A stretch of DNA of 64,000 nt from Clostridia bacterium (GTDB lineage Bacteria > Bacillota > Clostridia > Christensenellales > Aristaeellaceae), in the NCBI GenBank assembly GCA_017431005.1, contig JAFRLY010000029.1, positions 1-64,000 on the forward strand, given 5' to 3'. Below, piece after piece: positions 42,415 to 50,725 of the stretch. The notes below the pieces were generated by a model. It was not told where the DNA came from. It ran no database searches and saw nothing but the letters and a program-made list of their open reading frames with translations. How positions within the stretch are numbered: position 1 is the first letter of the stretch; the number at the start of each line of letters is the position of its first letter. The translations under genes were made by a program, and so were the position numbers.

Positions 42415-43005
42415 TCATTCTTCCTTCAGCAGATCGGTATACAGTCCCAGCTCCGTCAGTTTCCGCCGGACCTGTTTCAGATCCTCCCAGGCTTCCGATT
42501 TCTTGGCCGGGTCCCGCAGCAGGGCGGAGGGATGGTAGGTCGGCATGATCCATACGCCCTTCCGTTCTGTCCAGATCCCGCGGTCCCGGGTAATCCGGAC
42601 CTGGTCTCCCAGCACGCCCTTCGCGGCGGTCGCCCCCAGCAGCAGAATCACGCGGGGGCGGACCAGGTAGGTTTGCATCCGCAGATGAATTTTGCAGGCC
42701 TCCGCCTCCTCCGGCGTGGGAATGCGGTTATGCGGCGGACGGCACTTCACAATGTTGCAGATATAGACCCGTTCCCGCGGCAGCTGAATCGCCGCCAGCA
42801 TCTTTGTTAGCAGCTGGCCCGCCGGTCCGACAAAGGCGAGCCCCTGCTCATCCTCGACCTGCCCCGGGCCCTCCCCGATCAGCATAAGCGGCGCATTCCT
42901 GTCCCCCTGTCCGGGAACCTTGTGCAGGATATGCTGACACAGCGGGCACAGATTGCAGGCCGCCACCTGCCGTTCAAAAAGCTCCCATGTGATCTGATCG
43001 TTCAT
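42415..43005 (-). CDS. Family 4/5 uracil-DNA glycosylase
   Basis: A 196-residue Fe-S cluster UDG that removes uracil from DNA. Four cysteines are visible: CNLC near the N-terminus, then Cys of VKCRPPHNR and, 16 residues later, Cys of EAEAC, fitting the C-x2-C-xn-C-x16-C pattern of thermophile-type UDGs. GEGPGQVEDEQG is the water-activating motif A, and MPTYHPSALLRDP is motif B. Base-excision repair follows. It is unusual next to nucleotide-related genes, 69 bases after the ADA-like gene. The start has a weak ribosome-binding site. Confidence 0.93.
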   Translation of the reverse strand: MNDQITWELFERQVAACNLCPLCQHILHKVPGQGDRNAPLMLIGEGPGQVEDEQGLAFVGPAGQLLTKMLAAIQLPRERVYICNIVKCRPPHNRIPTPEEAEACKIHLRMQTYLVRPRVILLLGATAAKGVLGDQVRITRDRGIWTERKGVWIMPTYHPSALLRDPAKKSEAWEDLKQVRRKLTELGLYTDLLKEE

Positions 43006-43074
43006 CGCTTATCCCGGTCTTTCTGTATGCATTATGCCGGTCGGGCCGGCGCTTATTGCTTCCTGCGTTCCATT

Positions 43075-45525
43075 TTATTCCTCTGCTTCCTGAAACGCAA
43101 TTGCCTCCAGCACGGAGGATACGTCCCGCAGCGGCTGCACATAGCCCTCCAGCAGCTTGGCCTTGGCCTTCAGCCCGGCGGATCTCGGATTGATCAGAAT
43201 CCGGCTTTTCTCCCGGCCGTTCCTGGCCTCCTGAATCAGGTTCAGCGCGGCGGAATTGCCGTCGAAAGCCAGCACTACGGAAGGCATGCGCCTGAAAATC
43301 TCATAGGCAAAGCTCTTGTACAGTCCCATTCCGGAGCTCTCGATGGAGATCAGAATGCCGGTTCCCGCCTCCAGCAGCCGGTTCAGCTCGGCGCGGCTCA
43401 GCCGGTTGGGAACGATTGAGAAAACCCGGAACCGCCCCGCAGCGCGGCTGACCAGATATCCCTCCTGTCCGGAAAGCGTATGTCCGGTTACAAAGAAGAT
43501 CCTGTCCGGATCCGCTGCTGCCAGCAGCCGGTCGATCAGCTCCCGGTCCTCCTTCCGCACCGCCGTGCGCCGCCGGTCACTGTTGAAGCTGCCGCCGCAG
43601 ACCACAACCGGCAGCATATTCTCCGGCAGCTCCTGCATCCGGTCCTTCAGATATTCCTCCGCGCTGAGGCGGCTGCTGTCCCGCCACAGGTCCAGGCTGA
43701 CGTGTTCCGTGGCTTCCAGCCTGCGGTTATAGAAAATCTCCGCGTCGCCCCCCGCGCAGTCCTTCAGGAACTGTTCCCGACGCTGTTCGAAGGTTTTCAG
43801 GCTTTCCGAGAGGATGGCGTCCTCCGCCCGCCGCATTTCCCGCAGCTCCTCCAGCGACAGGCCCAGCAGCTTTTCCAGGCTCAGCTCCTCGTCAATGGAA
43901 TTCGTCCCGTACAGCGCGCCGCCGTCCGTTCCCTGCACACAGCGGATGCCGGAGCGCAGGTACTGCCGCAGCGGATGCCGGTTCAGACGGCTCAGGTTGT
44001 TCAGCCTGACGTTGGAGGTGATCTGGAATTCCAGCGTGACCCCGTATTTCCGCATATCCTCCAGCAGCGTTTCCCCTTTTGCGCTGCGCAGATCGCAGGT
44101 GTAAAGGCCGTGCCCGATCCGCAGCGGCGGTACCGGCAGCCCGGGATCCAGCGCCTCGGCGACGCAGCGGATGCTGTTGGCCACATTATCCCGCAGACTG
44201 TCGTTTTCACCGGCGTGAATCCGGATGACGAATCCGGGATGCGCCTGGGCGATCTGCGTCAGCTCCCGGATGACGCCCCGCAGTTCCAGAATGTCGTTGA
44301 TTTCCTCTCCGATGATATCGCTGCCGGCTACATAGGGATCGTCCGCGATCGCACGCAGGCATCTCAGGTTTTCCGCCAGATAGTCGTTCGGGGTCACCTG
44401 ATCCCGGATGATCGTCAGCGGGATCCGGCGGATTCCGGCCAGGAAGCGCAGCAGCACGCCGGTTTCCCGCTGCACGGAAGGCAGAATCTCATGAATCTGC
44501 CGCAGCTTGGCGGGAAACTCCGCCCGGTTCAGCAGGCCGGTATCGGATATCTCCGCGTAAACGATGCCCCGGTTCCGGTATTCCCGGGCAATCCACAGCA
44601 GCAGATCCTGGTACAGCGTGTTGGCGCGGTACCTGTCCTCATGGTCCTGCTGGATGCGCACGGCGTAGGCATGGACCTCTCGGTCCGGGATGCCGGCCAG
44701 GTTCAGGCCGGCAAACGCGTCATCGGATGGAACGCCCTTCGTAAACACGTACCGGTACAGGTAAACCTTCTCCAGATCCGCGAACACCGCCTGACCGTCC
44801 TTGGGAATCGTCAGGCTGTTCCGGATTTTCTCGATGTTGGCGGCCGCGGCCTTCGGGTTTCCGAGAATCAGGTCGGCAAAATTGATGAAGGTCAGGTCGT
44901 CAATCCGCCGCTCCCGGTAGCGGCCCGACAGGGCGCTGTCCTCCAGCTGCTTTTCTGTTTCCGCCCGCGCCTGCTTCAGGCAGGCTTCCTGCTCCGGTGT
45001 GCAGGCCAGCTTCAGCTTTCTGATATAGTACAGGGGATACCTGATCTGATGAACGATGCCCAGCGCGATCAGGATGTCCGGCGCCAGGTTGCCGTTCATA
45101 TGGGTATGCAGATCCGTCCGGAATTTGCACTCGCTTCGGATATAGGTCTTGACGATGGTCTTCTCAATTCCCAGCCGGTAATCCTTTGTCTGGCTCATCA
45201 GGGTTTTGGAGATCGCGGGGATGGATGCTTTCAGCTCCACCTGCCCGTCCGGGAAAATGTTGGCGATCTTCGTGTTGCCCAGGCGCAGAATGTACATCCG
45301 GCGGTTATCACCGTCATAATAGCAGGGAACCTCGCCGCGGATCACCTTGAGCCCCGTTTCGTCGAATGTGGTTTCCAGACCGCAGAGGCGGGCCAGATTT
45401 GTAATCAGGTTGCCCGTATGATGGTTCGGCGTCCGGATCACATGAAGCATCCGTTCCCCGTCCATATACAGGTCCACAGCAATATCCTTTTCCCTGTCCA
45501 GATAAAAGCGCTGGAAGAAAACCAT
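43075..45525 (-). CDS. Adenosine-deaminase-like/SLOG-like fusion protein
   Basis: An 816-residue protein of three parts. Residues 1-130 are an unassigned beta-rich N-terminus. Residues 135-585 are an adenosine/AMP deaminase-like metal hydrolase with HTH (His140, His142), HAGE (His437-Glu440), GHG (His472) and TDG (Asp534). In ADA the last motif is TDD; here the second Asp is Gly, which may change base recognition. Residues 636-800 form a Rossmann-like domain (VVVCGGSF, GTGILISIESSGM) with the look of SLOG/LOG/DprA nucleotide-binding folds. The fusion suggests a nucleotide-processing sensor. The gene follows an LSm-like/GNAT gene by 36 bases. It is not the RADAR RdrB, because no RdrA ATPase is near. 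GGGAGGT precedes the ATG. Confidence 0.8.
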   Translation of the reverse strand: MVFFQRFYLDREKDIAVDLYMDGERMLHVIRTPNHHTGNLITNLARLCGLETTFDETGLKVIRGEVPCYYDGDNRRMYILRLGNTKIANIFPDGQVELKASIPAISKTLMSQTKDYRLGIEKTIVKTYIRSECKFRTDLHTHMNGNLAPDILIALGIVHQIRYPLYYIRKLKLACTPEQEACLKQARAETEKQLEDSALSGRYRERRIDDLTFINFADLILGNPKAAAANIEKIRNSLTIPKDGQAVFADLEKVYLYRYVFTKGVPSDDAFAGLNLAGIPDREVHAYAVRIQQDHEDRYRANTLYQDLLLWIAREYRNRGIVYAEISDTGLLNRAEFPAKLRQIHEILPSVQRETGVLLRFLAGIRRIPLTIIRDQVTPNDYLAENLRCLRAIADDPYVAGSDIIGEEINDILELRGVIRELTQIAQAHPGFVIRIHAGENDSLRDNVANSIRCVAEALDPGLPVPPLRIGHGLYTCDLRSAKGETLLEDMRKYGVTLEFQITSNVRLNNLSRLNRHPLRQYLRSGIRCVQGTDGGALYGTNSIDEELSLEKLLGLSLEELREMRRAEDAILSESLKTFEQRREQFLKDCAGGDAEIFYNRRLEATEHVSLDLWRDSSRLSAEEYLKDRMQELPENMLPVVVCGGSFNSDRRRTAVRKEDRELIDRLLAAADPDRIFFVTGHTLSGQEGYLVSRAAGRFRVFSIVPNRLSRAELNRLLEAGTGILISIESSGMGLYKSFAYEIFRRMPSVVLAFDGNSAALNLIQEARNGREKSRILINPRSAGLKAKAKLLEGYVQPLRDVSSVLEAIAFQEAEE

Positions 45526-45561
45526 TTCCCGTACCTCCCGCGTTTTTCGTCCTGTTTCCGT

Positions 45562-46185
45562 TCAGCCGATATCCTTTTCCATCCTGATGCAGCGGAATGT
45601 ATCCCCCTGTACCGGTTCGCCGCTGATCTCATATCCGAGCTGTTCGTAAAAGGCGGTTTTATTGTCCCTGCTCTCCAGCACTGCCCGGGTAAAACCCAGC
45701 TCAGCCGCCCACTGCTCACATTCCAGCACGGTCATACTCCCGATGCCCTGCCGGCGGTATTCCGGCAGCACGACCACTCTGCCGATCATCACGCTGCTGC
45801 CGTCCAGCGGATACATCCTTGCCGTGCTGACCGGAAAATCCCTGTCCGTCACAACAATGTACCTTGTATCAGGCCGGTCATGCTCGTCGAACTCCTGCCG
45901 CAGGGAAATATGATGCTTCCTTGCCATCGCCTGAATGCGGACATAGTAGGCGCCTGCCTGCTGCCAGGTTTCCGCCGCCCGGAGGACGCGCAGATCCGGC
46001 AGTGTTTCAATCCGGGCCGCGTCGCTCTCAAAGATCTGATACACACCGATCCTGATGCTTTCCTCCTCCCGGCCGAACTCGTGCAGGCCGAAGCCGGAAG
46101 GATAAACATCCGCCCTGCCGGTAAACATCCGGCCCTGCCGGTCGGTAATCCGGACCATCTGCCGGTCATATACAGAAAGCTCCAT
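45562..46185 (-). CDS. LSm-like/GNAT acetyltransferase
   Basis: A 207-residue protein. Residues 1-55 look like a short LSm/Sm-type beta barrel (MVRITDRQGRMFTGRADVYP). Residues 75-205 are a GNAT acetyltransferase with the CoA-binding motif RVVVLPEYRRQGIGSMTV and a C-terminal ESRDNKTAFYEQLGYE. It starts the operon with the ADA-like/SLOG-like gene, 36 bases upstream. The Sm-like barrel could guide it to RNA or to a nucleotide, but this is speculative. A GGGAG lies about ten bases before the ATG, and an extended -10 (TGCTATACT) is upstream. Confidence 0.78.
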   Translation of the reverse strand: MELSVYDRQMVRITDRQGRMFTGRADVYPSGFGLHEFGREEESIRIGVYQIFESDAARIETLPDLRVLRAAETWQQAGAYYVRIQAMARKHHISLRQEFDEHDRPDTRYIVVTDRDFPVSTARMYPLDGSSVMIGRVVVLPEYRRQGIGSMTVLECEQWAAELGFTRAVLESRDNKTAFYEQLGYEISGEPVQGDTFRCIRMEKDIG

Positions 46186-46236
46186 CCTGAAACGGCTCCC
46201 CCAGCTTACGTTATTTGTGTGATTGCTGTCCTGCTC

Positions 46237-46242
46237 AGTATA
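46237..46242 (-). promoter_or_regulatory. Extended -10 of the GNAT/ADA-like operon
   Basis: Minus strand TGC-TATACT (TATACT at 46237-46242), about 50 bases before the GNAT start. The -35 position holds only TTTCGC. Confidence 0.5.
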
Positions 46243-46365
46243 GCATAACCGGTATCAAAGCGAAAGCCGGAAAGCAGCAGGAAAACAGCCCGCCGATCCA
46301 GAAAAAGAATATATCGGAATTTGGTAATTTCATAGGAAATGGGTATCCGGAAAGGAGATATATCC

Positions 46366-48933
46366 ATGAAACGCAGACCTGTTGCTTTTTTTCTGGCGCT
46401 GTCCCTGCTGGTCTCCGTCTTTCCCCTGCAGGCCGGCCTGGCGGCGGAAACCCGTACGGTAACCTTTTTCTGGCAGGCGGACGGGATGGATTATTCCGCC
46501 TGCGATATGTGGATCTGGTTCCCCGGAAAGGACGGGCACGGCTATCTGTTTGAGCCCTGCGATTATGGCGCGAAGGTTTCCCTGGAGGTGCCGGCGGATG
46601 TGGACCGGGTCGGTTTTATCGTCCGCAGGGCCTGCAGCGATCCCGGCGGAGCGTCCTGGGGATCGGCTGAAAAGGATTTTGACGGGGACCGCTACGCTGA
46701 GCTCACGGGCCCTGTGACTGAGGTCTGGCTGAAGGAGGGGGACGGTACGCAGTATCTGAGCAACGACGGCGGCAAAACCCTTTTCCAGGAAAGGAAAATG
46801 ACCATGGCCGGCATTGTCGCCATGAATCAGATTCAGTATTTCCTGGCTCCGGCGGTGCGGATCGAATCACTGGACCAGGTGCATGTAAAGTCGGGGGACG
46901 CGGAGGTGCAGATCCTGGAGCTCAGCAGTCTGAACAATCAGGTGGTGACCGGTGTCATCACCCTGGCGCAGGATCTGGATCTTTCTCAGTCCTATACGGT
47001 GCAGATTGACGGATATGACGCGGTCACCGCGGTTCCCACGAAGGTCTTTGACACACCGGAATTCGCGGAGCAGCTGACCTACACCGGCGATGATCTCGGC
47101 GCAACGCTGACGGAAGCCGGCACACAGTTCAGGGTCTGGGCGCCCACAGCCGGCCGGGTACGGGTGAACCTGTTCGAAGCCGGGGACGGGGGCGAGGCTT
47201 ACGAAACCCTGGATATGGTCCGCGGGGAAAAGGGAGTCTGGAGCGTAACCGCTTCCTGCGGTGCGGGGACCTATTATACCTATTCCGTCACAACGGCCCT
47301 CGGGGAGCAGGAAGCCGTCGACCCCTACGCCCGCGCCGCCGGCGTGAACGGGGACCGGGGCATGGTTGTCAGCCTCCCGGAAACGGATCCGGAGGGTTTC
47401 AGCGCCGATACGTTCTGTTCCTCCGTGAATGCCTATAACGAGGCTGTCATCTGGGAGGTACATGTGCGTGACTTCTCGAACATGCTTGCATCCTCCCGTT
47501 ATCCGGGCAAGTATCTGGCCTTCACTGAAAGCGGGCTCACGAACAGCAGCGGCGAACCGGCCGGCCTGGATTACCTGACGGATCTGGGAATCACCCATGT
47601 GCATCTGCAGCCGGTGTACGATTACGCCACCGTGGATGAAGCCTCGGATGCCCCGCAGTTCAACTGGGGCTACGATCCGAAGAACTACAATGTGCCGGAA
47701 GGCAGCTACTCCACGGATCCATGGCACGGCGACGTCCGGATCCGGGAATTCAAGCAGATGGTGCAGGCGCTGCACAGCAAAGGTCTCGGCGTTGTCATGG
47801 ACGTGGTGTACAACCATACCTACGCCGTGGATTCCTGTCTCAACCGCATTGTCCCCTATTACTATTACCGCCTCGCAGCCGACGGCACCTGGTCCAACGG
47901 CTCCGGCTGCGGCAACGAAACCGCCAGCGACCGCGTCATGTTCCGGAAATACATGGTGGATTCCGTCTCCTACTGGGCGGAGGAATACCATGTGGACGGT
48001 TTCCGGTTTGACCTGATGGCCCTGCATGATGTGGAAACCATGCAGGAAATCGAAAAAGCTGTCCATGCCGTCAATCCGCACGCGCTCCTGTACGGTGAGG
48101 GCTGGACCGGCGGCACCACGCCGCTGCGCGAGAGCCTGCGCGCGACCCAGGCCAATATCCGGAAGATCGAAGCCTCCGAAGGCGCCGCCGGCGGTGTGGC
48201 TGTCTTCAATGACGCGACCCGGGACGGCCTGAAGGGCAGCGTATTCAACGTGAAGGAGCAGGGCTATATCAGCGGAAACGCCAGCGCGGCCAACGCACAG
48301 AACGTCGTCTTCGGCCTGACGGGCGGAGAAAAAAACAAGCTGATTTCCTGGTACGTCAAGCGCCATGAAGTCGTCAATTACATGGCCTGCCACGACAACC
48401 ACACCCTGTTTGACCGGCTGCTGGCCTCTGCCGGAGAGAGCAGTCCCGAAAGCCGTCTGCAGATGAACAGATTCGGCACCGGCATTATCATGATCAGCCA
48501 GGGCATCCCCTTCTTCCTGGCCGGCGAAGAGCTGCTCCGCACCAAGAACGGCGACGGAAACAGCTATGCCTCCAGCGATGAGGTCAACAATATCCGCTGG
48601 GATGTACTGGTCCCCGGCAGCGGGGAAATGGCGATGCGGGATTACTACCGCGCGCTGATCAGCCTGCGGAAAAAGAATGATTTTATCTGTCACGGAGAGG
48701 TGACCTGCGAGGTCCTGGATGACAACAGGATTCTGGTGCAGTATACGCAGAACGGCAGCCTGGCCGCCCTGGCCCTGATCAACCCGAATCCCGGACCCGC
48801 AAAGCTGGAGCTGCCGGAGGGTGAATGGCAGCTGCTGATGCACGCGGAAAAAGTCGACGCCGATGGGGCTGAAACCGTCACCGGCGCCGTGGAAACCCCC
48901 GGCCGGACGGTCACGCTCGTCCGCCGGAAGTAA
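46366..48933 (+). CDS. Secreted type I pullulanase
   Basis: An 855-residue enzyme with a signal peptide (MKRRPVAFFLALSLLVSVFPLQAGLA). Residues 30-135 look like a PUD/CBM41 starch-binding module (TFFWQADGMDYSACDMWIWFPGKD-type pattern split over that region). Residues 245-350 contain a CBM48. The GH13_14 catalytic region has the pullulanase motif FNWGYDPKNY with nucleophile Asp549 (FRFDLMALHD), acid/base Glu578 (YGEGW) and Asp677 (CHDNHTL). It hydrolyses alpha-1,6 bonds in pullulan and starch outside the cell. AAAGGAG precedes the ATG at 46366. It is a single-gene unit between convergent and divergent neighbours. Confidence 0.95.
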   Translation: MKRRPVAFFLALSLLVSVFPLQAGLAAETRTVTFFWQADGMDYSACDMWIWFPGKDGHGYLFEPCDYGAKVSLEVPADVDRVGFIVRRACSDPGGASWGSAEKDFDGDRYAELTGPVTEVWLKEGDGTQYLSNDGGKTLFQERKMTMAGIVAMNQIQYFLAPAVRIESLDQVHVKSGDAEVQILELSSLNNQVVTGVITLAQDLDLSQSYTVQIDGYDAVTAVPTKVFDTPEFAEQLTYTGDDLGATLTEAGTQFRVWAPTAGRVRVNLFEAGDGGEAYETLDMVRGEKGVWSVTASCGAGTYYTYSVTTALGEQEAVDPYARAAGVNGDRGMVVSLPETDPEGFSADTFCSSVNAYNEAVIWEVHVRDFSNMLASSRYPGKYLAFTESGLTNSSGEPAGLDYLTDLGITHVHLQPVYDYATVDEASDAPQFNWGYDPKNYNVPEGSYSTDPWHGDVRIREFKQMVQALHSKGLGVVMDVVYNHTYAVDSCLNRIVPYYYYRLAADGTWSNGSGCGNETASDRVMFRKYMVDSVSYWAEEYHVDGFRFDLMALHDVETMQEIEKAVHAVNPHALLYGEGWTGGTTPLRESLRATQANIRKIEASEGAAGGVAVFNDATRDGLKGSVFNVKEQGYISGNASAANAQNVVFGLTGGEKNKLISWYVKRHEVVNYMACHDNHTLFDRLLASAGESSPESRLQMNRFGTGIIMISQGIPFFLAGEELLRTKNGDGNSYASSDEVNNIRWDVLVPGSGEMAMRDYYRALISLRKKNDFICHGEVTCEVLDDNRILVQYTQNGSLAALALINPNPGPAKLELPEGEWQLLMHAEKVDADGAETVTGAVETPGRTVTLVRRK

Positions 48934-48959
48934 ACCTTAGCCTATTGATTTTTCTGATA

Positions 48960-50504
48960 TCAGAATGTCTGAGACCGGTCGGGAATGAGACCGCCTGCGG
49001 TCAGCTCAAGCACTCTTCCCGGCCACCTGTCGATCAGCAGCCGGTCATGCGTCACGCAGATCACCGCGCCCGGAAAACCGCGGATCATGTCGCGCATGAC
49101 CGGCGCCGAAAGCGGGGAAAGATTCCGGGTCGGTTCATCCATCAGCAGTACGTCGGGATGCCGCAGCATCATTCCCAGCAGAAGGACCTTTGCCTTCTGC
49201 CCGCCCGACAGCGCCGCGATTGGATGCTCCAGCTCATCCCGTGAAAACTTCATCGCGATCAGGGCGGCGCGGATCTGCGTCGCCTGTTCCTTTGTCCCGT
49301 CTGTGTTTAAAAAATCCACAGGGGTTTTCGCCCTGTCCAGCCCCTCGTCATAGTGCTGGGGCATCATGGCCGTACGCAGGCTTGTATCTTCCTCCAGCAT
49401 GCCGGCGATGAGCTTCAGGAGCGTCGTTTTTCCGCAGCCGTTCTTCCCGATGATCAGGATCTTCTCCGAGCCGCGGATCTGCAGGCGGACGGGAGCGGCC
49501 AGCACCTTTCCTTCCGCCGTCAGCCGGTCCAGCTGCAGATTCAGCACACCTTTCCCCGAGGGAACCGGGGTCACGTTCTGAAACATGGCATACATGGACA
49601 GCTCCTCCGCCGGACGCTCAACAGCATTCTCCTGTTCCCTTTCGAACCGGTGCTCCAGGCTTTTCACTGCCTTCATCTTCTTTTTCAGCAGGCGGCCCCC
49701 GTGCGGATCCCGCCTGGAAATATTCGCCTGCGCATGCTCCACGGCATTTTCAATCCGCTGCAGCTTTTCATCCTGGATCCGTCTTTCCCGCTGATCCGCC
49801 TTCCAGAGCGATTCCTGACGGTCCAGCTGCCTGCGCCGGTTGTCCACGTACATGGCGTACGGCTCCCTGGCCCATGTCCACCGGGGCTCCGCCCTTCCAT
49901 GCAGGGATTCCAGGTGCAGCACCTGCGTTGCCGTCGCCCGCAGCAGCTTCTCGTCATGGCTCACGTACAGCACCGGCAGCCGGCATTCCAGCAGATATTT
50001 TTCCAGTGAAAGAATCGCGTCAATGTCCAGATCGTTGCCCGGTTCATCCAGCAGCAGCAGTGTCGGCTTCCCGCACAGCATCAGCAGCATCCGCAGCCGG
50101 ACCTTCTCCCCGCCGGACAGGGAACCGAACGGCGTTTCCGCCCAGCACAGCTCCGGATCCATGGACAGGCTCCTGCAGAGGGCAGCCAGCTCGCCGGTGT
50201 CGGTATCCTGAAAATCCGGGTTTGCCAGGCAGACCGCGTAGGCCGGCATCTCATTCCAGGCCTGCGGCGATTCCTGCGCCAGATAGCCGATACGCTCTCC
50301 GGGACAGGCGATCCGACCCGTCACATCCGCCCAGGTCTGCAGCAGTTCCGGATGAACGACGGCCTTCAGCAGCGCTGACTTGCCGTTCCCCTCCTCGCCG
50401 ATCACCGCCAGGCGTTCCGTTCCCGCCAGCGTAAAGGACAGGTCATTGATCAGCGGACGTAAATCCTTGTTGTTCAGAATGGATAAATGCTGAACTGTCA
50501 GCAT
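48960..50504 (-). CDS. ABC-F family ATPase (putative ribosome-protection type)
   Basis: A 514-residue protein with two ABC domains and no membrane part, an ABC-F protein that works on the ribosome. The first Walker A is GEEGNGKSA, its signature LSGGEKVR and Walker B LLLLDEPGNDLDI. The second has GKNGCGKTT, LSGGQKAK and LLMDEPTRNLSPL. A charged linker (about 215-310, with RDPHGGRLLKKKMKAVK) corresponds to the P-site tRNA-interaction motif. GGGAGG lies before the ATG at 50504. A strong promoter and terminator-like leader lie upstream, as in antibiotic-resistance ABC-F genes. Resistance is therefore possible but unproven. Confidence 0.88.
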   Translation of the reverse strand: MLTVQHLSILNNKDLRPLINDLSFTLAGTERLAVIGEEGNGKSALLKAVVHPELLQTWADVTGRIACPGERIGYLAQESPQAWNEMPAYAVCLANPDFQDTDTGELAALCRSLSMDPELCWAETPFGSLSGGEKVRLRMLLMLCGKPTLLLLDEPGNDLDIDAILSLEKYLLECRLPVLYVSHDEKLLRATATQVLHLESLHGRAEPRWTWAREPYAMYVDNRRRQLDRQESLWKADQRERRIQDEKLQRIENAVEHAQANISRRDPHGGRLLKKKMKAVKSLEHRFEREQENAVERPAEELSMYAMFQNVTPVPSGKGVLNLQLDRLTAEGKVLAAPVRLQIRGSEKILIIGKNGCGKTTLLKLIAGMLEEDTSLRTAMMPQHYDEGLDRAKTPVDFLNTDGTKEQATQIRAALIAMKFSRDELEHPIAALSGGQKAKVLLLGMMLRHPDVLLMDEPTRNLSPLSAPVMRDMIRGFPGAVICVTHDRLLIDRWPGRVLELTAGGLIPDRSQTF

Positions 50505-50523
50505 AAACACACCTCCCGTCTGA

Positions 50524-50649
50524 GGCGTCAGTCCCGGAGGCAAAGATGGCGCAAAAAAAGAGCCGGAAACTGCGCTCCGGAATTTTGACGCCAGAAAACA
50601 GCCGCCCTTCCGCGGCTCATTCCAACATCAAAATCCGTTATTTGCGCAT
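50524..50649 (-). promoter_or_regulatory. Attenuator-like leader of the ABC-F gene
   Basis: Downstream of a strong promoter, the minus-strand leader has two mini-ORFs: ATG-CGC-AAA-TAA (50638-50649, after a GGGAAG) and ATG-TTG-GAA-TGA (50617-50628). Then a stem GCCGC/GCGGC, and a short terminator hairpin (CCGGA/TCCGG) with seven T (50553-50580). Outer arms GGCGTCA/TGACGCC (50524-50530, 50586-50592) could form a competing structure. This is the layout expected for ribosome-mediated attenuation. Confidence 0.55.
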
Positions 50650-50680
50650 CTTCCCGCCCCTTCCGTTTTTCGTTGTAAAA

Positions 50681-50709
50681 ATCATAGCATGACAGCCCGT
50701 GCCTGTCAA
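50681..50709 (-). promoter_or_regulatory. Promoter of the ABC-F gene
   Basis: Minus strand: TTGACA (50704-50709), 17-base spacer, TATGAT (50681-50686). The leader to the start codon at 50504 is about 170 bases. Confidence 0.88.
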
Positions 50710-50725
50710 CAGGGATTCCCCCCGC

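Noticed and set aside
43075-46185. RADAR-type (RdrA/RdrB) defence operon
   Set aside because: The ADA-like protein has RdrB-like length, but no RdrA-type ATPase or membrane accessory gene is nearby and a SLOG-like domain is attached.
43480-46248. Long + strand open frame over the ADA-like and GNAT genes
   Set aside because: Composition is Gln/Arg/His-rich without domains. The minus frame carries the conserved motifs.
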